Shown here: piece after piece, positions 44,282 through 55,105 of the stretch
Numbering within the stretch: position 1 is the stretch's first letter
How the letters are laid out: each line of letters opens with the position of its first letter
From: Macrothele yani
Lineage: Eukaryota; Arthropoda; Arachnida; Araneae; Macrothelidae
DNA: 64,000 nucleotides
Reading direction: 5' to 3'
Assembly (NCBI GenBank): GCA_039090855.1
Contig: CM077034.1
Span: forward strand, 226,055,331 to 226,119,330
Notes under the pieces: generated by a model
Told to the model about the DNA's origin: nothing
Seen by the model: only the letters and a program-made list of their open reading frames with translations
Databases searched by the model: none
Translations under genes and position numbers: made by a program

Positions 44282-44560
44282 AAAACAAAAGCATTTGTAA
44301 TGACCACATGGAACAGCAATGTGTTCAAGAAATAAAAACATTCCATTTTTGAGGTTCTTAAAGGTATCTAAAAATATCTAATAAACTTCTCAGCAAGTTC
44401 CACAGCCACATTTGTTTTCCTGCAGCTGTACAGCATCCAGTGCTTAAATTTTAATTTTTCTGAAATCTTTGTTCTCCTTCCCATTTCTTTATTGTCAATT
44501 TTTTTCTTTGTTTGTTTCCTTTTATGCCCATGGATGACAAATTTATCCATCATGCTGAAA
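44282..44560. other. Unassigned spacer
   Basis: No recognised features. Confidence 0.5.
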
Positions 44561-44564
44561 GAAT

Positions 44565-45080
44565 CATGAAAGAAATACGGGATTACGTCATACAATACAA
44601 ATTTTGAAGATGACAATCCAAGTTTTGGCGTAAATGTGACAAGGATGGCAAGTCAGATAATATTCGAAAACTTGAAAATTTTCATCGTCCTCCAGCGGGA
44701 CTCGAACCCGCGTCTCCCAGAAAACGCCTAGGTATGCTAACCACTACACCACTCTGAACAACCAAGTTTCAAGTTTCCGATCAATTTGAATATAACCATC
44801 ACAGGATTCGCTAGTCGAAGCAACCGGCATTCATGTTTAGCGAATCTGGAGGTTAAGAATCTTATCCCGTGTTTGCCCGGAGAAGCAGATAAATCATGAA
44901 AGAAATACGGGATTATGCCATACAATAAAAATTTTGAAGATGACAATCCGATTTTTGGCGTAAATGTGACAAGGATGGTAAGTCAGATAATATCCGAAAA
45001 CTTTAAAATTTTCGGACATTATCTGACTTGCCATCCTTGTCACATTTACGCCAAAACTCGGATTGTCATCTTCAAAATGT
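44565..45080 (-). repeat. SINE-2, reverse orientation, with an inverted tail piece
   Basis: The body matches 21840-22080 in reverse. The tRNA-like head is at about 44690-44765. Parts of a second body lie on the left (44565-44690). At 44995-45080 a body fragment is repeated in the opposite direction, giving a ~85-nt hairpin. Confidence 0.8.
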
Positions 45081-45109
45081 TGAAAGAACTTTCAGTCTGA
45101 GGGCCATGA

Positions 45110-45560
45110 ATGCATGATATGCAGCTTTCGCTATTGTAGATAAATAGTGTAAGTTTAAGAATATGAATACTTTTGAACATCATGCACCAATTCTTAAAAA
45201 AATTCTGCTTCGTCACTTTCGTTTTCTGACAACCCCCCCCTTCCTTATCATGCTGAAATGCAAACCTTTTTGGGGGTAATATTTAAGAACACAGGATACA
45301 TGTCTGGAACATCGTTGGGGGAAAAAATCACGGTTGCGGGAGAAATCCTTGCTACGTCCGATTTCTGTTTTCGGACATTTTCCCTCCATTTTCAAGTTGA
45401 AATAAAATGATATTTAACAGCAATACTAGGCAGAGGAAACGTTGCGTGAAAAATGAAATTACGAGAGATATTTTCAGTGTGTCTAACTTCCGTTTTTGAA
45501 AGTTTTGCAAAACGAAACTTCCGTTTTCAGAAATGAGTGGTAGGCAATGCACGTAACTAA
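45110..45560. repeat. Dispersed repeat related to the hAT-1 interior
   Basis: Shares with 22766-23230 the order of blocks after SINE-2 (ctttaagaatatgaatactt-like start, tttccgttttcgga and gaggaaac blocks). Non-coding. Confidence 0.6.
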
Positions 45561-45591
45561 CAAACAAATTAAGAAGAAGGTAGTGCAGAAC

Positions 45592-45757
45592 ACGCTAAGT
45601 TACGTATAAAAAGTTTAAGGCAAATATATTTCAGCCATTACTATGGCCTTCATTAGTGTTTTCTCTGCCTAGTTGTAGTCGCACTGATGAAGGCCATAGT
45701 AATGGCTGAAATATAATTGCCTTAAACATTTTATACGTAACTTAGTGTGTTCTACAC
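45592..45757. repeat. Foldback with a hammerhead-like core, Penelope-type end
   Basis: Arms of about 66 nt (gaacacgctaagttacgtat ... and its inverse) flank a ~33-nt loop. It lies directly beyond the C-terminal end of the Penelope-like fragment 46014-46360, the expected place for its terminal repeat. Confidence 0.75.
45684..45711 (+). ncRNA. Hammerhead-ribozyme-like core
   Basis: CTGATGA (45684-45690), a stem aggccat/atggct closed by agta with one bulged G, then GAAA (45708-45711). The other arm has CTAATGA on its strand, a damaged core. Cleavage-site stem not identified. Confidence 0.45.
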
Positions 45758-46013
45758 CACCTTCTTCTTTTGCATTTTTGAACTTCACTTTTAGTTGGTA
45801 AAGTTCGATGAACACTTACCGCACGTGGGGCTTGGCTTTCAATTCATATTTCCGTTATGTGGATGCGGCACGGGGGTTTTTCATTTGGCCACGGGTCCGC
45901 TTCTTTTTTTCTCCGTTGGAATTTATTTTGTCTCATCAAATAAGTTTTTTCTTTGCTGCATCCTCATTTACTTCAATATTTATTCATACCCTAGTACTTT
46001 CAGTAAAACTCCT

Positions 46014-46365
46014 TTACCGTCTTCGAGGGGACGTTTTGCTCCGACTAGCACGGACCGTGTCAGCTGGGCATTTTGGTGGTTCTCGCGGGCTGCTTCTGTC
46101 ATCGGCTATCGCTTCTTCTTGGGCGTTGTGGCGCCATCTCTTGTTGGTCAGTGATCTCATTTTTCGAACTTTTTCATTTTTTTGCTCAATTTTAATTAAA
46201 TTTTTCCAGCTGTTTCTCAAATTATTAGGGTCATTATGGTTGCAAACTTTTGTCCTATTTTTTTCAATCATTACCGACTCTGCTATTCTGAGGTGTTTTT
46301 CGGATTTACAGCTTTTAATGATTTTTATATTTTCGAATTTAAATCCGTTTAATTCCGTTTTCAGA
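46014..46365 (-). pseudogene. Probable Penelope-like C-terminal fragment
   Basis: Minus-strand reading gives FKFENIKIIKSCKSEKHLRI followed by AESVMIEKNRTKVCNHNDPN. The LRIaES-x-I-x-K pattern resembles the C-terminus after the GIY-YIG domain in Penelope-like elements. Its neighbour on the 3' side is the hammerhead foldback. Upstream it joins hAT-1-like repeat DNA. The reading of the family is tentative. Confidence 0.5.
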
Positions 46366-46880
46366 AGTTTAAGGCGGAAAACATCCTCCATCACTACCAA
46401 CGGCTCCAAAATTTCTGTTCAGTTATGCATCGATCTCGAGCATAACCCAAATTATGGCGGAAAAGGAGAAATTCCTTGAAGACATGGCACTCTTATGCCT
46501 GAAAATTACAGGCAAATTTTTTGCCGTCGAATTTCCATTTTCGGAAAATTTTTCTCCATTTTCAAATTAAATTACAAATATTTATGGAATATGACAACAA
46601 TACTGGACAGAGGCAGCATCGCAAGAAAACAAAATTACGATTACGGAAGAAATCTTTATTTCATTTACTTCCGTTTTTGAAAGACCAAATGCCGTCCTGA
46701 TGGGTATTTTTTACGTATCAGTAAAATTCTTTGATAAGTATTTTACGCGTCTTTCGATGCATATTTTTATGCGATGTGTATTTTACACGTTTCTCGATGC
46801 GTACTTTTTCGCGTTGGTAACATTTTGATGCGTAAACACACTTTTCGATGCGTACTAGAAGCGTAATTACTCATTTTGGC
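46366..46880. repeat. Dispersed repeat and 33-bp-like minisatellite
   Basis: 46370-46690 resembles 23170-23500. 46690-46870 holds irregular copies of gatgcgtatttttacgcg as at 23520-23660. The two loci share the same order of modules. Confidence 0.65.
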
Positions 46881-47344
46881 GAACTATGGTTCTGAATGTG
46901 AAGTCATGAGATGTGTTAGTCTGTGAAATGGCAGTTTTCAGGGGGTAAACCATTCAGACATTGAATCCAGATTTTTGGTAACTCCAGGGAGACGCTATCA
47001 TTGCAGGCAGTCTCCCTGAAAACACCATGATTTTAAAGATTTCCTCTCTGAAAACCACCCTGTCCCAAACTAGTTTCAACGTACATATAAATGCTTGAAT
47101 TAAACATTCATTTTTCTAAAGTGATACTTTCAAAAGTCTCATGCTGCACGTCATTCAAGGTACGATTATAGCTGGCCAGGAAGCAGGACAAGATGTGTTC
47201 ATTCCCCAAATATCTATCATTCCGACTGATGTGCCCTTCAAATTTAAACGAATTCAGCTTCCATCCCCATAGCAGAAAGTTTATCGTCAGTCTATGACAA
47301 ATATCATTATGACACAAAATAATCTGCGGGTGGTCACTAAACAA
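46881..47344. other. Unassigned spacer
   Basis: No gene seen; one imperfect ~14-base inverted repeat (cagggagac / gtctccctg) near 46984-47018. Confidence 0.5.
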
Positions 47345-48350
47345 AATACCTACTACACTAAATAAATAAATACATCGCTCTTTCCACGTTCCAGAAACAC
47401 ACAAGCAACCGAAAAAGGTTTTTTTTTTTTTTTTTTTTTCCAGACGCCGCTGTGGTATTGAACCACAGAACTCTTGATATCTAGCTGAGTGCGTTACATT
47501 TACACTGTAATTTACACTGTAAATGTAACGCACTCGGCTAGATATTGAGAGTTCTGTTGGTTCAATTCCACGGCGGCGTAAATGTAACGCACTCGGCTAG
47601 ATATTGAGAGTTCTGTTGGTTCAATTCCACGGCGGCGTAAATGTAACGCACTCGGCTAGATATTGAGAGTTCTGTTGGTTCAATTCCACGGCGGCGTAAA
47701 TGTAACGCACTCGGCTAGATATTGAGAGTTCTGTTGGTTCCATTCCACGGCGGCGTAAATGTAACGCACTCGGCTAGATATTGAGAGTTCTGTTGGTTCA
47801 ATTCCACGGCGGCGTAAATGTAACGCACTCGGCTAGATATTGAGAGTTCTGTTGGTTCAATTCCACGGCGGCGTAAATGTAACGCACTCGGCTAGATATT
47901 GAGAGTTCTGTTGGTTCAATTCCACGGCGGCGTAAATGTAACGCACTCGGCTAGATATTGAGAGTTCTGTTGGTTCAATTCCACGGCGGCGTAAATGTAA
48001 CGCACTCGGCTAGATATTGAGAGTTCTGTTGGTTCAATTCCACGGCGGCGTAAATGTAACGCACTCGGCTAGATATTGAGAGTTCTGTTGGTTCAATTCC
48101 ACGGCGGCGTAAATGTAACGCACTCGGCTAGATATTGAGAGTTCTGTTGGTTCAATTCCACGGCGGCGTAAATGTAACGCACTCGGCTAGATATTGAGAG
48201 TTCTGTTGGTTCAATTCCACGGCGGCGTAAATGTAACGCACTCGGCTAGATATTGAGAGTTCTGTGATTCATTTCCACAGCGGCGGCTGAAAAACAATTT
48301 TTCGGTTGCTGTGTGTTTCTGGAACATGGAAAGAGCGAAGTATTTATTTA
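47345..48350. repeat. tRNA-derived SINE pair flanking a 59-bp minisatellite
   Basis: Left: a reverse SINE (tail cgctctttccacgttccaga at 47373, head in reverse at 47450-47500). Right: the forward copy's tail at 48283-48340. Between them are 13 tandem 59-bp units (47521-48275), each consisting of the anticodon arm (cgcactcggctagatattga) and T arm (ggttcaattccacggcggc) of the same tRNA-like head. The B box ggttcaattcc is preserved in 12 of 13 units. Confidence 0.9.
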
Positions 48351-48633
48351 TTTACTTTTGCCACGTATCTGGAGGATTTTCACCTTGGATCTCACCTACT
48401 AAACTGCTGGGGACCCAAAATGAAACACCAAGAAGGGAGCATTCGATTGGCCTGAAATTCGCAGCACGTGTCGCCCGTGAAAAAACATGCAAACGATTAG
48501 CATTGCAGGGCATATGCAAATCATGTGTGCCCGGCACGCCACCAAGAAGCACTATAAGAAGGGTGCACAGAAAGCGGGGTGTAAGTAGTGGAAGTGTGTT
48601 GTGCTGCCGGACCTGTGCGTGGGAAGCTTCCTG
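48351..48633. other. Unassigned sequence before Tc1-F
   Basis: Probably the Tc1-F 5' region; no clear terminal repeat found. Confidence 0.45.
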
Positions 48634-49225
48634 ATGCCTCGTTGCAGAATACGGCAGTCATTCCAGCACGTTTCAGAGTTCGACAGAGGACGAATAGTGG
48701 CTTATCGCGACAGCGGTTTATCGTACCGAGACATCGGCACCCGTGTGGGATGACATCCAGCCACAGTGAGGCGAGTATGGATTCGGTGGGTGCCGGAGGA
48801 AAGGACGGACCGACGTGAGCGATTGCCGCAGCCGCAGCACAGCACCGAATGAGAGGACCGGCATGTTCTGCGGTGGCCATTGACGGCTCGAACCGCCACA
48901 TCACGAACGTTAGCGCAGGAATTAGGGTGTGTTGCGCAACAACCTGTGTCGGCCCGTGAATTTACGCACGCCGGCCGTTGCTCCTATTACCATTGACGTC
49001 GCACCACCAGCGAGTGCGGCGGCAGCGGGCCGTTGAACGCCACACCTGGACTACGGAATGGCACGACATTGTCTTCTCCGACGAATCCCGCTTCTGCCTG
49101 CAACACCACGATGGTCGGATCCGCATGTGGCGGCACCACGGCGTGAGACTGTATGACGCCTGCATTATGCATCGCCACACCGGTCCGTCGCCTGGCGTTA
49201 CGGTTTGGGCGCAATTGGATATGAC
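48634..49225 (+). pseudogene. Tc1-F transposase, truncated
   Basis: The gene starts MPRCRIRQSFQHVSEFDRGR and reads IVAYRDSGLSYRDIGTRVG. It carries two in-frame stops, then a small deletion before YARRPLLLLPL. The first catalytic aspartate is in HDIVFSDESRFCLQHHDGRI and is followed by HTGPSPGVTVW. Everything after this, including the second D and E, is cut off where hAT-2 begins. The type is one I associate with spider genomes. Dead. Confidence 0.85.
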
Positions 49226-49383
49226 CAGGGCGCGATTTCACCGATTAGCAACTAGCAAATAGCTAGTGAAAAATCAAATTTGCTACTGAAAAAAAACCGC
49301 AGTAGCAAATATTGCTAGTAAGGTAATTTCTTTATTTAAAGTAAACAAAAATCATTATTAATCCACGAAGTTTACATAACAGT

Positions 49384-51290
49384 TTAGCTGGGTCTAAGAA
49401 CAAGGTGCATGTAAATAAATTATCAGGAAAAACGAAAATGTTGATGCAAAAAAGAAGAGAGATGAGGACAACTAAAGAAGATGTGACTTCCAAAGTGGAA
49501 TATATAGAGCTATGCAAGACAGTAAGAACAAGTATCACTGAAGACGTAAGGAAAATTCAACTGTGAACTAGTAAGGAAAGCAATTGAAAACAACCAAAGC
49601 CTAAAGATAGCAAAGGGACATCTCAGTAAGGGAAGAAAACAGATTATGGCACTGAGAAAAGAAGATGGTTCTGTAACAAGAAATAGAGGCGAAATTTTGA
49701 CAAGAGTGAAAGATTTCTACTCCAAATTATATGAAAGGGATGATACATGCACTCCAGACATCATGAAAGATACCAGTACCAGAGTTCCTCCAGTCCTTCC
49801 AGCAGAAGTTGCACATGCAATCAAGAACATGAAGCGAGGAAAAGCTCCAGGAGAAGATGGAATTACTGCAGACATCATAGAAGAAGCAAGTGGAGAAATC
49901 GAAACAGTACTCGCCCAAATTTTCACTCGATGCCTTAATGAAGGGAAGATTCCTGAGGATTGGAACAACGCTACAATGATCCTGCTACATTAGAAAGGTG
50001 ACATTGAGGATCTCGGAAACTACAGACCTATCAGCCTCCTATCAGTAGTTTATAAAATCTTCACTAAAGTTCTTTCACACTGCTTGAAGGTAACACTGGA
50101 CATGGCTCAACCGAGAGAACAAGCTGGATTCAGGAGTGGCTACAGCACAATAGATCATATCCACGTTCTGAGAGAACTAATTGAAAGAGCGAGGGAATAT
50201 GAACTTCCATTGTGCATGGCTTTTATCGATTATGAAAAAGCCTTTGATTCGGTGAAACCATCAGCAGTTACAATGGCTCTGAAATCCTGCGGAATTGAAG
50301 ATGCATACATTAATATTATTAATAACATCTATGAAAATGCAAGTGAAAAGATTAGGCTGTTTGAAAATACAACACACGTAAAAATTGGAAAGGGAGTGAG
50401 ACAAGGTGACACCATATCTCCGAAGCTCTTTAATGCCACATTGGAGGGTGTTTTTCAGTCACTGAGCTGGGAAAACAAGGGGATAAAGATTAATGGAGAT
50501 TATCTAACCCACCTTCGTTTTGCTGATGACGTAGTCATTTTTGCAACTAGCCCATCAGAGCTGCAGAGTATGATCCAGGAACTTGCTGACAAGAGTAAAG
50601 AAGTGGGATTAAAAATGAACTTTCAGAAGACAAAAGTGATGTACAATGCTTTTACAAGAAATAAAGATTTATCGATTGATGGAGAAAAGCTGGAGATAAC
50701 CGACACGTACATTTATCTTGGACAGCAGATATCAAGTGAGGGTCACATTGATGAAGAAATTAATCGGCGTACAAAACTTGCCTGGAGAGCTTTTGGAAGA
50801 AACAGCATAATTTTGAAGTGCAATATGCCATTATGTCTTAAAAGAAAAGTGTTTGATCAATGCATCTTTCCAGTGCTTACGTATGGTGCAGAGACGTGGA
50901 CCTTAACTAAAAGAGACATACAAAGGCTGCAGACAACTCAAAGCAGCATGGAGAGGTGCATACTTGATGTAACCAGGAGAGATAAGAAGAGGAACTCGTG
51001 GATCCGAAAAATGACAAGAGTGGAAGACATCATGATCAGAGTTAAATCCCTGAAATGGCAATGGACTGGACATACTGCCAGAAGGACAGATCATCGATGG
51101 ACAGCCGAAATTTTAGATTGGATTCCAAGGGACAGGAAAAGACCCAGAAGAAGACCACATGGGAGAAGGGTGGATGAAATTCGAAAGTATGCAGGGGTGA
51201 CATGGAGGAGACTGGCACAAGACAGACCGTTGTGGAGGAAACTTGGGGAGACCTTCGTCCAGCAGTGGATTGATAATGGTTGACAATGAT
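49384..51290 (+). pseudogene. RTE-1 copy 3, 5'-truncated, with frameshift and nonsense codon
   Basis: Begins within the ORF (the ttagctgggtctaag region, protein residue ~365 of the intact copy). An extra A near 49553 shifts the frame, and an AAG-to-TAG change at about 49990 interrupts ILLHKKGD. The rest is open to 51283 with AFIDYEKAFDS, RQGDTISPK and FADDVVIFA. It ends in (GATGAT)n. Confidence 0.9.
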
Positions 51291-51303
51291 GATGATGATG
51301 ATT

Positions 51304-51505
51304 ATAAATTTTAGATTGGATTCCAAGGGACAGGAAAAGACCCAGAAGAAGACCACATGGGAGATGGGTGGATGAAATTCGAAAAGTATGCAGGGGTGAC
51401 ATGGAGGAGACTGGCACAAGACAGACCGTTGTGGAGGAAACTTGGGGAGACCTTCGTCCAGCAGTGGATTGATAATGGTTGACAATGATGATGATGATGA
51501 TTATC
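51304..51505 (+). repeat. Second copy of the RTE-1 3' end, in tandem
   Basis: Repeats the last ~185 bp of RTE-1 (from aattttagattggattcc) and its (GAT)n tail right after copy 3. The junction is attat. One added A shifts the frame (ATTCGAAAAGTATGC). Confidence 0.85.
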
Positions 51506-52638
51506 ACTTGTTAAAACAGCGACGATCAGCGATTCTCTTTCGCCACCCATCCTCCCCATATCTTTCATCCCTTCCAGTGGAAACTGTCGTACAAGCGCAT
51601 TGAAACTCCTCTCCATCGTGCCCTCCTTTGACCACCTGCTCTGCCACCCTCCCTTTTTTTGCCCCACGAACTTTGTCCTCAACTCCTGTCGTACCCTAAG
51701 CAAAGCGATCGCCTACTTCCGCAAGTCTTGATAGTCGTGCATACATCAAATACTGCGCTCTAATGATCAGTGATGAATAAGCAAGAATATTTCCACTTAT
51801 TGGGATGGTAGACAAAACCGAAAGAAGCAAACCAAAATGTTACTGGAAAATAGCCTGCCAACACTGGCAAAAGTCTTATCCATAGTAACTAGCCTTATTG
51901 CGTGGCATAGATAGACGCTTTTTTACGAAACGTGCTCGTGGAGGGTAAACGATTACGGAAGAAACTTTTGCTTCGTCTGACTTCTGGTTTGGGAAATTTT
52001 CCTTGTGTTTTCAAGCTGAAATACAAATATTTATCCAGTAAAATGTTAATGAGCAATAATACTCGACAGAGGCAACATCGTGAGAAAAAAAAAATTATGA
52101 TTACGGAAAAAATCCGAATTCCGTCGACCTTTCGTTTTTTAGTTTCGTAAAGACGGAATTCCAATAATAATGAAAAACGCCGGAATTCCTTGAATTCGCG
52201 AAAGAATCTCATGCCTGAAATTACAGAATAATTTTGCAGCGGCCAACTTCCGTTTTTGCAAATTGTTCTCCACAGTTTCAAGCTAAAATGCAAACATTTA
52301 TGCAATAAAATGATATTTAACAAGAAAAGCGGACACAAAGACAACATTGGGAGAAAAATTTGCGATTACGGCAAAATGTTCTTACTCCATTTCACTACTG
52401 TGTTCGAAAGTTTTGAAGCACGAAATTTTGTCTCCAGATGGAATATATCGATCTTCAGAATGATCTGATGACAAAAAAAGAAAAGCGGGATTCCACGAAT
52501 CCATATAAGAATCTCGTGTATATCATAAAAATAATCGCAAAAGAAAAATTTGAAACAAAATGAAAATTTGTAGAATCCGTAGTTTTGATAGTGAGTTCCG
52601 TAGTCAGACAACTAATTCCGTAGAAACTACGGCATTGT
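51506..52638. repeat. hAT-2 interior: non-coding then hAT-1-like repeat
   Basis: 51506-51900 unassigned. 51930-52640 aligns, in reverse, with the right halves of hAT-1 A and B (blocks cagaggcaacatcg, tacggaaga, gtgttcgaaagttttgaagc). Confidence 0.6.
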
Positions 52639-52929
52639 GTGGTAGTTGGCAGATACGAAGTGTGTAGAAGTTTAGCAGAAATCTGTGCAATACTTCCACT
52701 TAGTACTGCATGTTGTGAGGTGGGATTCAGTTTTTTAAAAAGAATACAAGGGGATTGGAGGAACAATTTGTCTGTTGAAACTCTAAATGCTCTGATGACA
52801 ATTGAAATAGAAGGGCCACAAGAAGAGATTTTTAATCCACGGTCAGCAGTTATAAAGTGGTATGACGACAAAGTCAGACACCCTGAGCGTAAACCATATG
52901 GGAAGAAATCTGAATTAGAATGTCAGTGA
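52639..52929 (+). pseudogene. hAT transposase C-terminal dimerisation region
   Basis: 96 residues: AILPLSTACCEVGFSFLKRI, then RNNLSVETLNALMTIEIEGP and PRSAVIKWYDDK. The P.ST..CE..FS..KRI...RN.L....L..LM.I...GP pattern is the hAT C-terminal dimerisation (hATC) domain, related to the ZNF862-like proteins of animals. The catalytic part is absent. The open frame runs to a natural stop. Possibly a relic, possibly an exon. Confidence 0.8.
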
Positions 52930-53177
52930 AATATATTCATGTGGTATGAGAATTTGTTAGAAATGAATAGTCACTAAAGTTATCTAAGATTCTATTCATT
53001 ATTCAAAAAGGTAAGTCAAAATATTTATACACACATTTAAATTTCTGTGTAACTTTATTAGAAAATAAGTTACGATGTGATTTAGTTTTACTTGCTAGTC
53101 ATGCAAATGTTTTGTTAGCAAACTATTTGGTCACTAGCAAATTTGCTAGTGAGCAAAAAAGATGAAATCTTGCCCTG

Positions 53178-53489
53178 GTTGACAGTATGGGGTAAAATGA
53201 GGTGGAATGATTTCAACAGTAGAAGAACAAGTGCTGTCGTCCTTTGTGAAGACACTATTCAAGTGTGCTGGATTTGTTTGACATCCCAATGACTCCAAGA
53301 TCAATAGAAACTTCTCTTGTTCACAAAATGGTCAGATAATGTTCTTCAGAAAACTGCTGAAATGCTCTTTCGTTAATTTCACTGATCGCTACGATGTTAC
53401 GAATACATTTCCATATTCTGCCGTTAGTCCTTCCACAATCTTAGAAACAAGAGGTCCAAATTGTCCTTGTTTCATTCAGCATCTACCTA
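53178..53489. other. Unassigned spacer
   Basis: No gene recognised between hAT-2 and MAR-1 copy 2. Confidence 0.45.
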
Positions 53490-54792
53490 CACAGTGTGGC
53501 AAAGAATTTTTAAGACTGGGTCTGCAAAATAAAAATGAAACAAGAAATTAAATTTTATTTTTGGTTTGTTATTCAAAATAAGTCCCTCCAGCTTCAATAC
53601 ACTTGTTACAGTGATTTAATAATGATTCGAATGCTTGTTCCAGTTCACTTTGCGGAATTACCTCCAAAGCACACGTCGAAGCTGTTTATATGGTCGAAAT
53701 ATCATCAAAATAACACCCTTTTAACGTCATTTTAAGTTTTGGGAATAAAGAAAAGTTGCAGGGTGCTAAATCAGGCGAATACGGTGGAGGATTCAACACA
53801 CAGACGTTATTTTTCGCCAAAAATCTACGAACAAGAAGTGAGGTGTGACTGGGTGCATTATCGTGCAACAAACACCAACTGTTTTCATCCCGATATTCTG
53901 GACGAATGCAACAAATTCTGCCCATCAAATGCCTCAAAACATTTAAATAAAACTCACCAGTAATAGTTTGTCCACTTGGAACAAATTCTTTGTGGATAAT
54001 ACCCTTACTATCATCAAAGAATGTAAGGAGCATTGTTTTGATTTTCGATGGAACTTTTCTTGTTTTTTTTGGCTTGTGGCGAGTTTTTTACTTGTCGCTT
54101 TGTTTTAGGATCATATTGAAAACACTATGTTTCATCGCCTGTAACAATCGATTTTAAGAAGTTTGGATCATTTTCAGCGGCTGAAATGATGTCTCTGCAA
54201 TGTGCACTTCTCCTTGATTTTTGTTCATTGGTTAACGTGTCTGGAACAAATTTAGCACAGACTTTTGTTTTGCCCAAATCTTCATGCAGGATGGTTCGAA
54301 TCGTGTCTTTGTTGATGTTTAAAGACTCTTCCATCATTCTTAGTGACGCACATCGATTGTTTGCCACGAAATCACGCACTTTTTCAATAATCTCAGGTGT
54401 CCTAGATGAACTTGGTCTTCCGGTATGCTTATCATCTTCTAGGGTATCTCTTTTGTCCAAAAAACGTTTGTGCCACAGGAAAACATTTGATCTACTTAAA
54501 CGAAACTCACCGTAAACTTGTTTCATCATTTGGTACGTTTCCGATGCACTTTTACCAAGTTTAGCGTTAAATTAAATAACAGCCCTTTGTCTCATCTTAG
54601 TAATTCAACATGAAAAAATTTTTACTTCTCTAATGAACGGCCGTTTCGTTTGAGTTACTTTAACAACTGCGCAGTACTTTTGGCAGAAAGCAAGCAGGTG
54701 GTCACGGTTTATAACGCATTCATGATTACACTGGTGGCGCCACCGTAGGCTGAAATCTAGCGCCAGTCTTAAAAATTATTTGACGCTCTGTG
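53490..54792 (-). mobile_element. MAR-1 copy 2, complete mariner
   Basis: 1303 bp with TA at 53488-53489 and 54793-54794 and ends matching copy 1 (cacagtgtggcaaagaattt on the left). Confidence 0.9.
53545..54594 (-). pseudogene. MAR-1 transposase copy 2, DD34D, broken
   Basis: Starts MRQRAVI at 54594, where a TAA follows immediately (AAA in copy 1). Open from 54529: SRSNVFLWHKRFLDKRDTLE, DDKHTGRPSSSRTP and the TGDET motif with the first D near 54130. After lesions around 54120-54040, MLLTFFDDSKGIIHKEFVPS continues to LLHDNAPSH and PPPYSPDLAPCNF, where the third D has become N. Together with copy 1 it shows that each has independent damage. Confidence 0.87.
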
Positions 54793-54794
54793 TA

Positions 54795-55105
54795 TATCCA
54801 GAGTCGCAGAAAATAGACCTACACGTGTACGCCGTACGTGGAGTTTGCAAATTATTAGCAGATAGTTTTTCCTTGTAGATTAAAAAAATAAAAATGTTAT
54901 TACAGCAATTAAAACACTTACTCAAGGCTTTACTAAGATTAATATATTTAATTCTATCTTATATATGTGAGAATGTTAAACTATTTTTCACATATTCCGA
55001 TAGAGAGTTCTTTTGTTTTTGCAGACGTTCCCGGCCTCTTGATTTTATCAAGGCCTGTTCTCAATATATAGAAACTGTAACATAAGTTTTGTTTACACAG
55101 ATAGA
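54795..55105. other. AT-rich spacer
   Basis: No gene seen. Confidence 0.5.

Larger units (their letters stand above)
49226..53177 (+). mobile_element. hAT-2, hAT-like element containing RTE-1 copy 3
   Basis: Ends cagggcgcgatttcac (49226 on) and the inverted match of cagggcaagatttcat ending at 53177, with gctagtga/tagcaaat subterminal repeats on both sides. CAGGG-type ends are typical for hAT. Flanks do not show a clear 8-bp duplication. A hAT dimerisation-domain fragment lies at 52639-52929. Confidence 0.6.

Noticed and set aside
45808..46479. 223-residue hydrophobic plus-strand frame
   Set aside because: T-rich DNA produces Phe/Leu-rich translations. The minus strand shows a better Penelope-like match and the frame runs into repeat DNA.
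54894..55085. 63-residue frame near the 278-bp satellite
   Set aside because: Leucine-rich AT-biased frame without a recognised domain or splice context.
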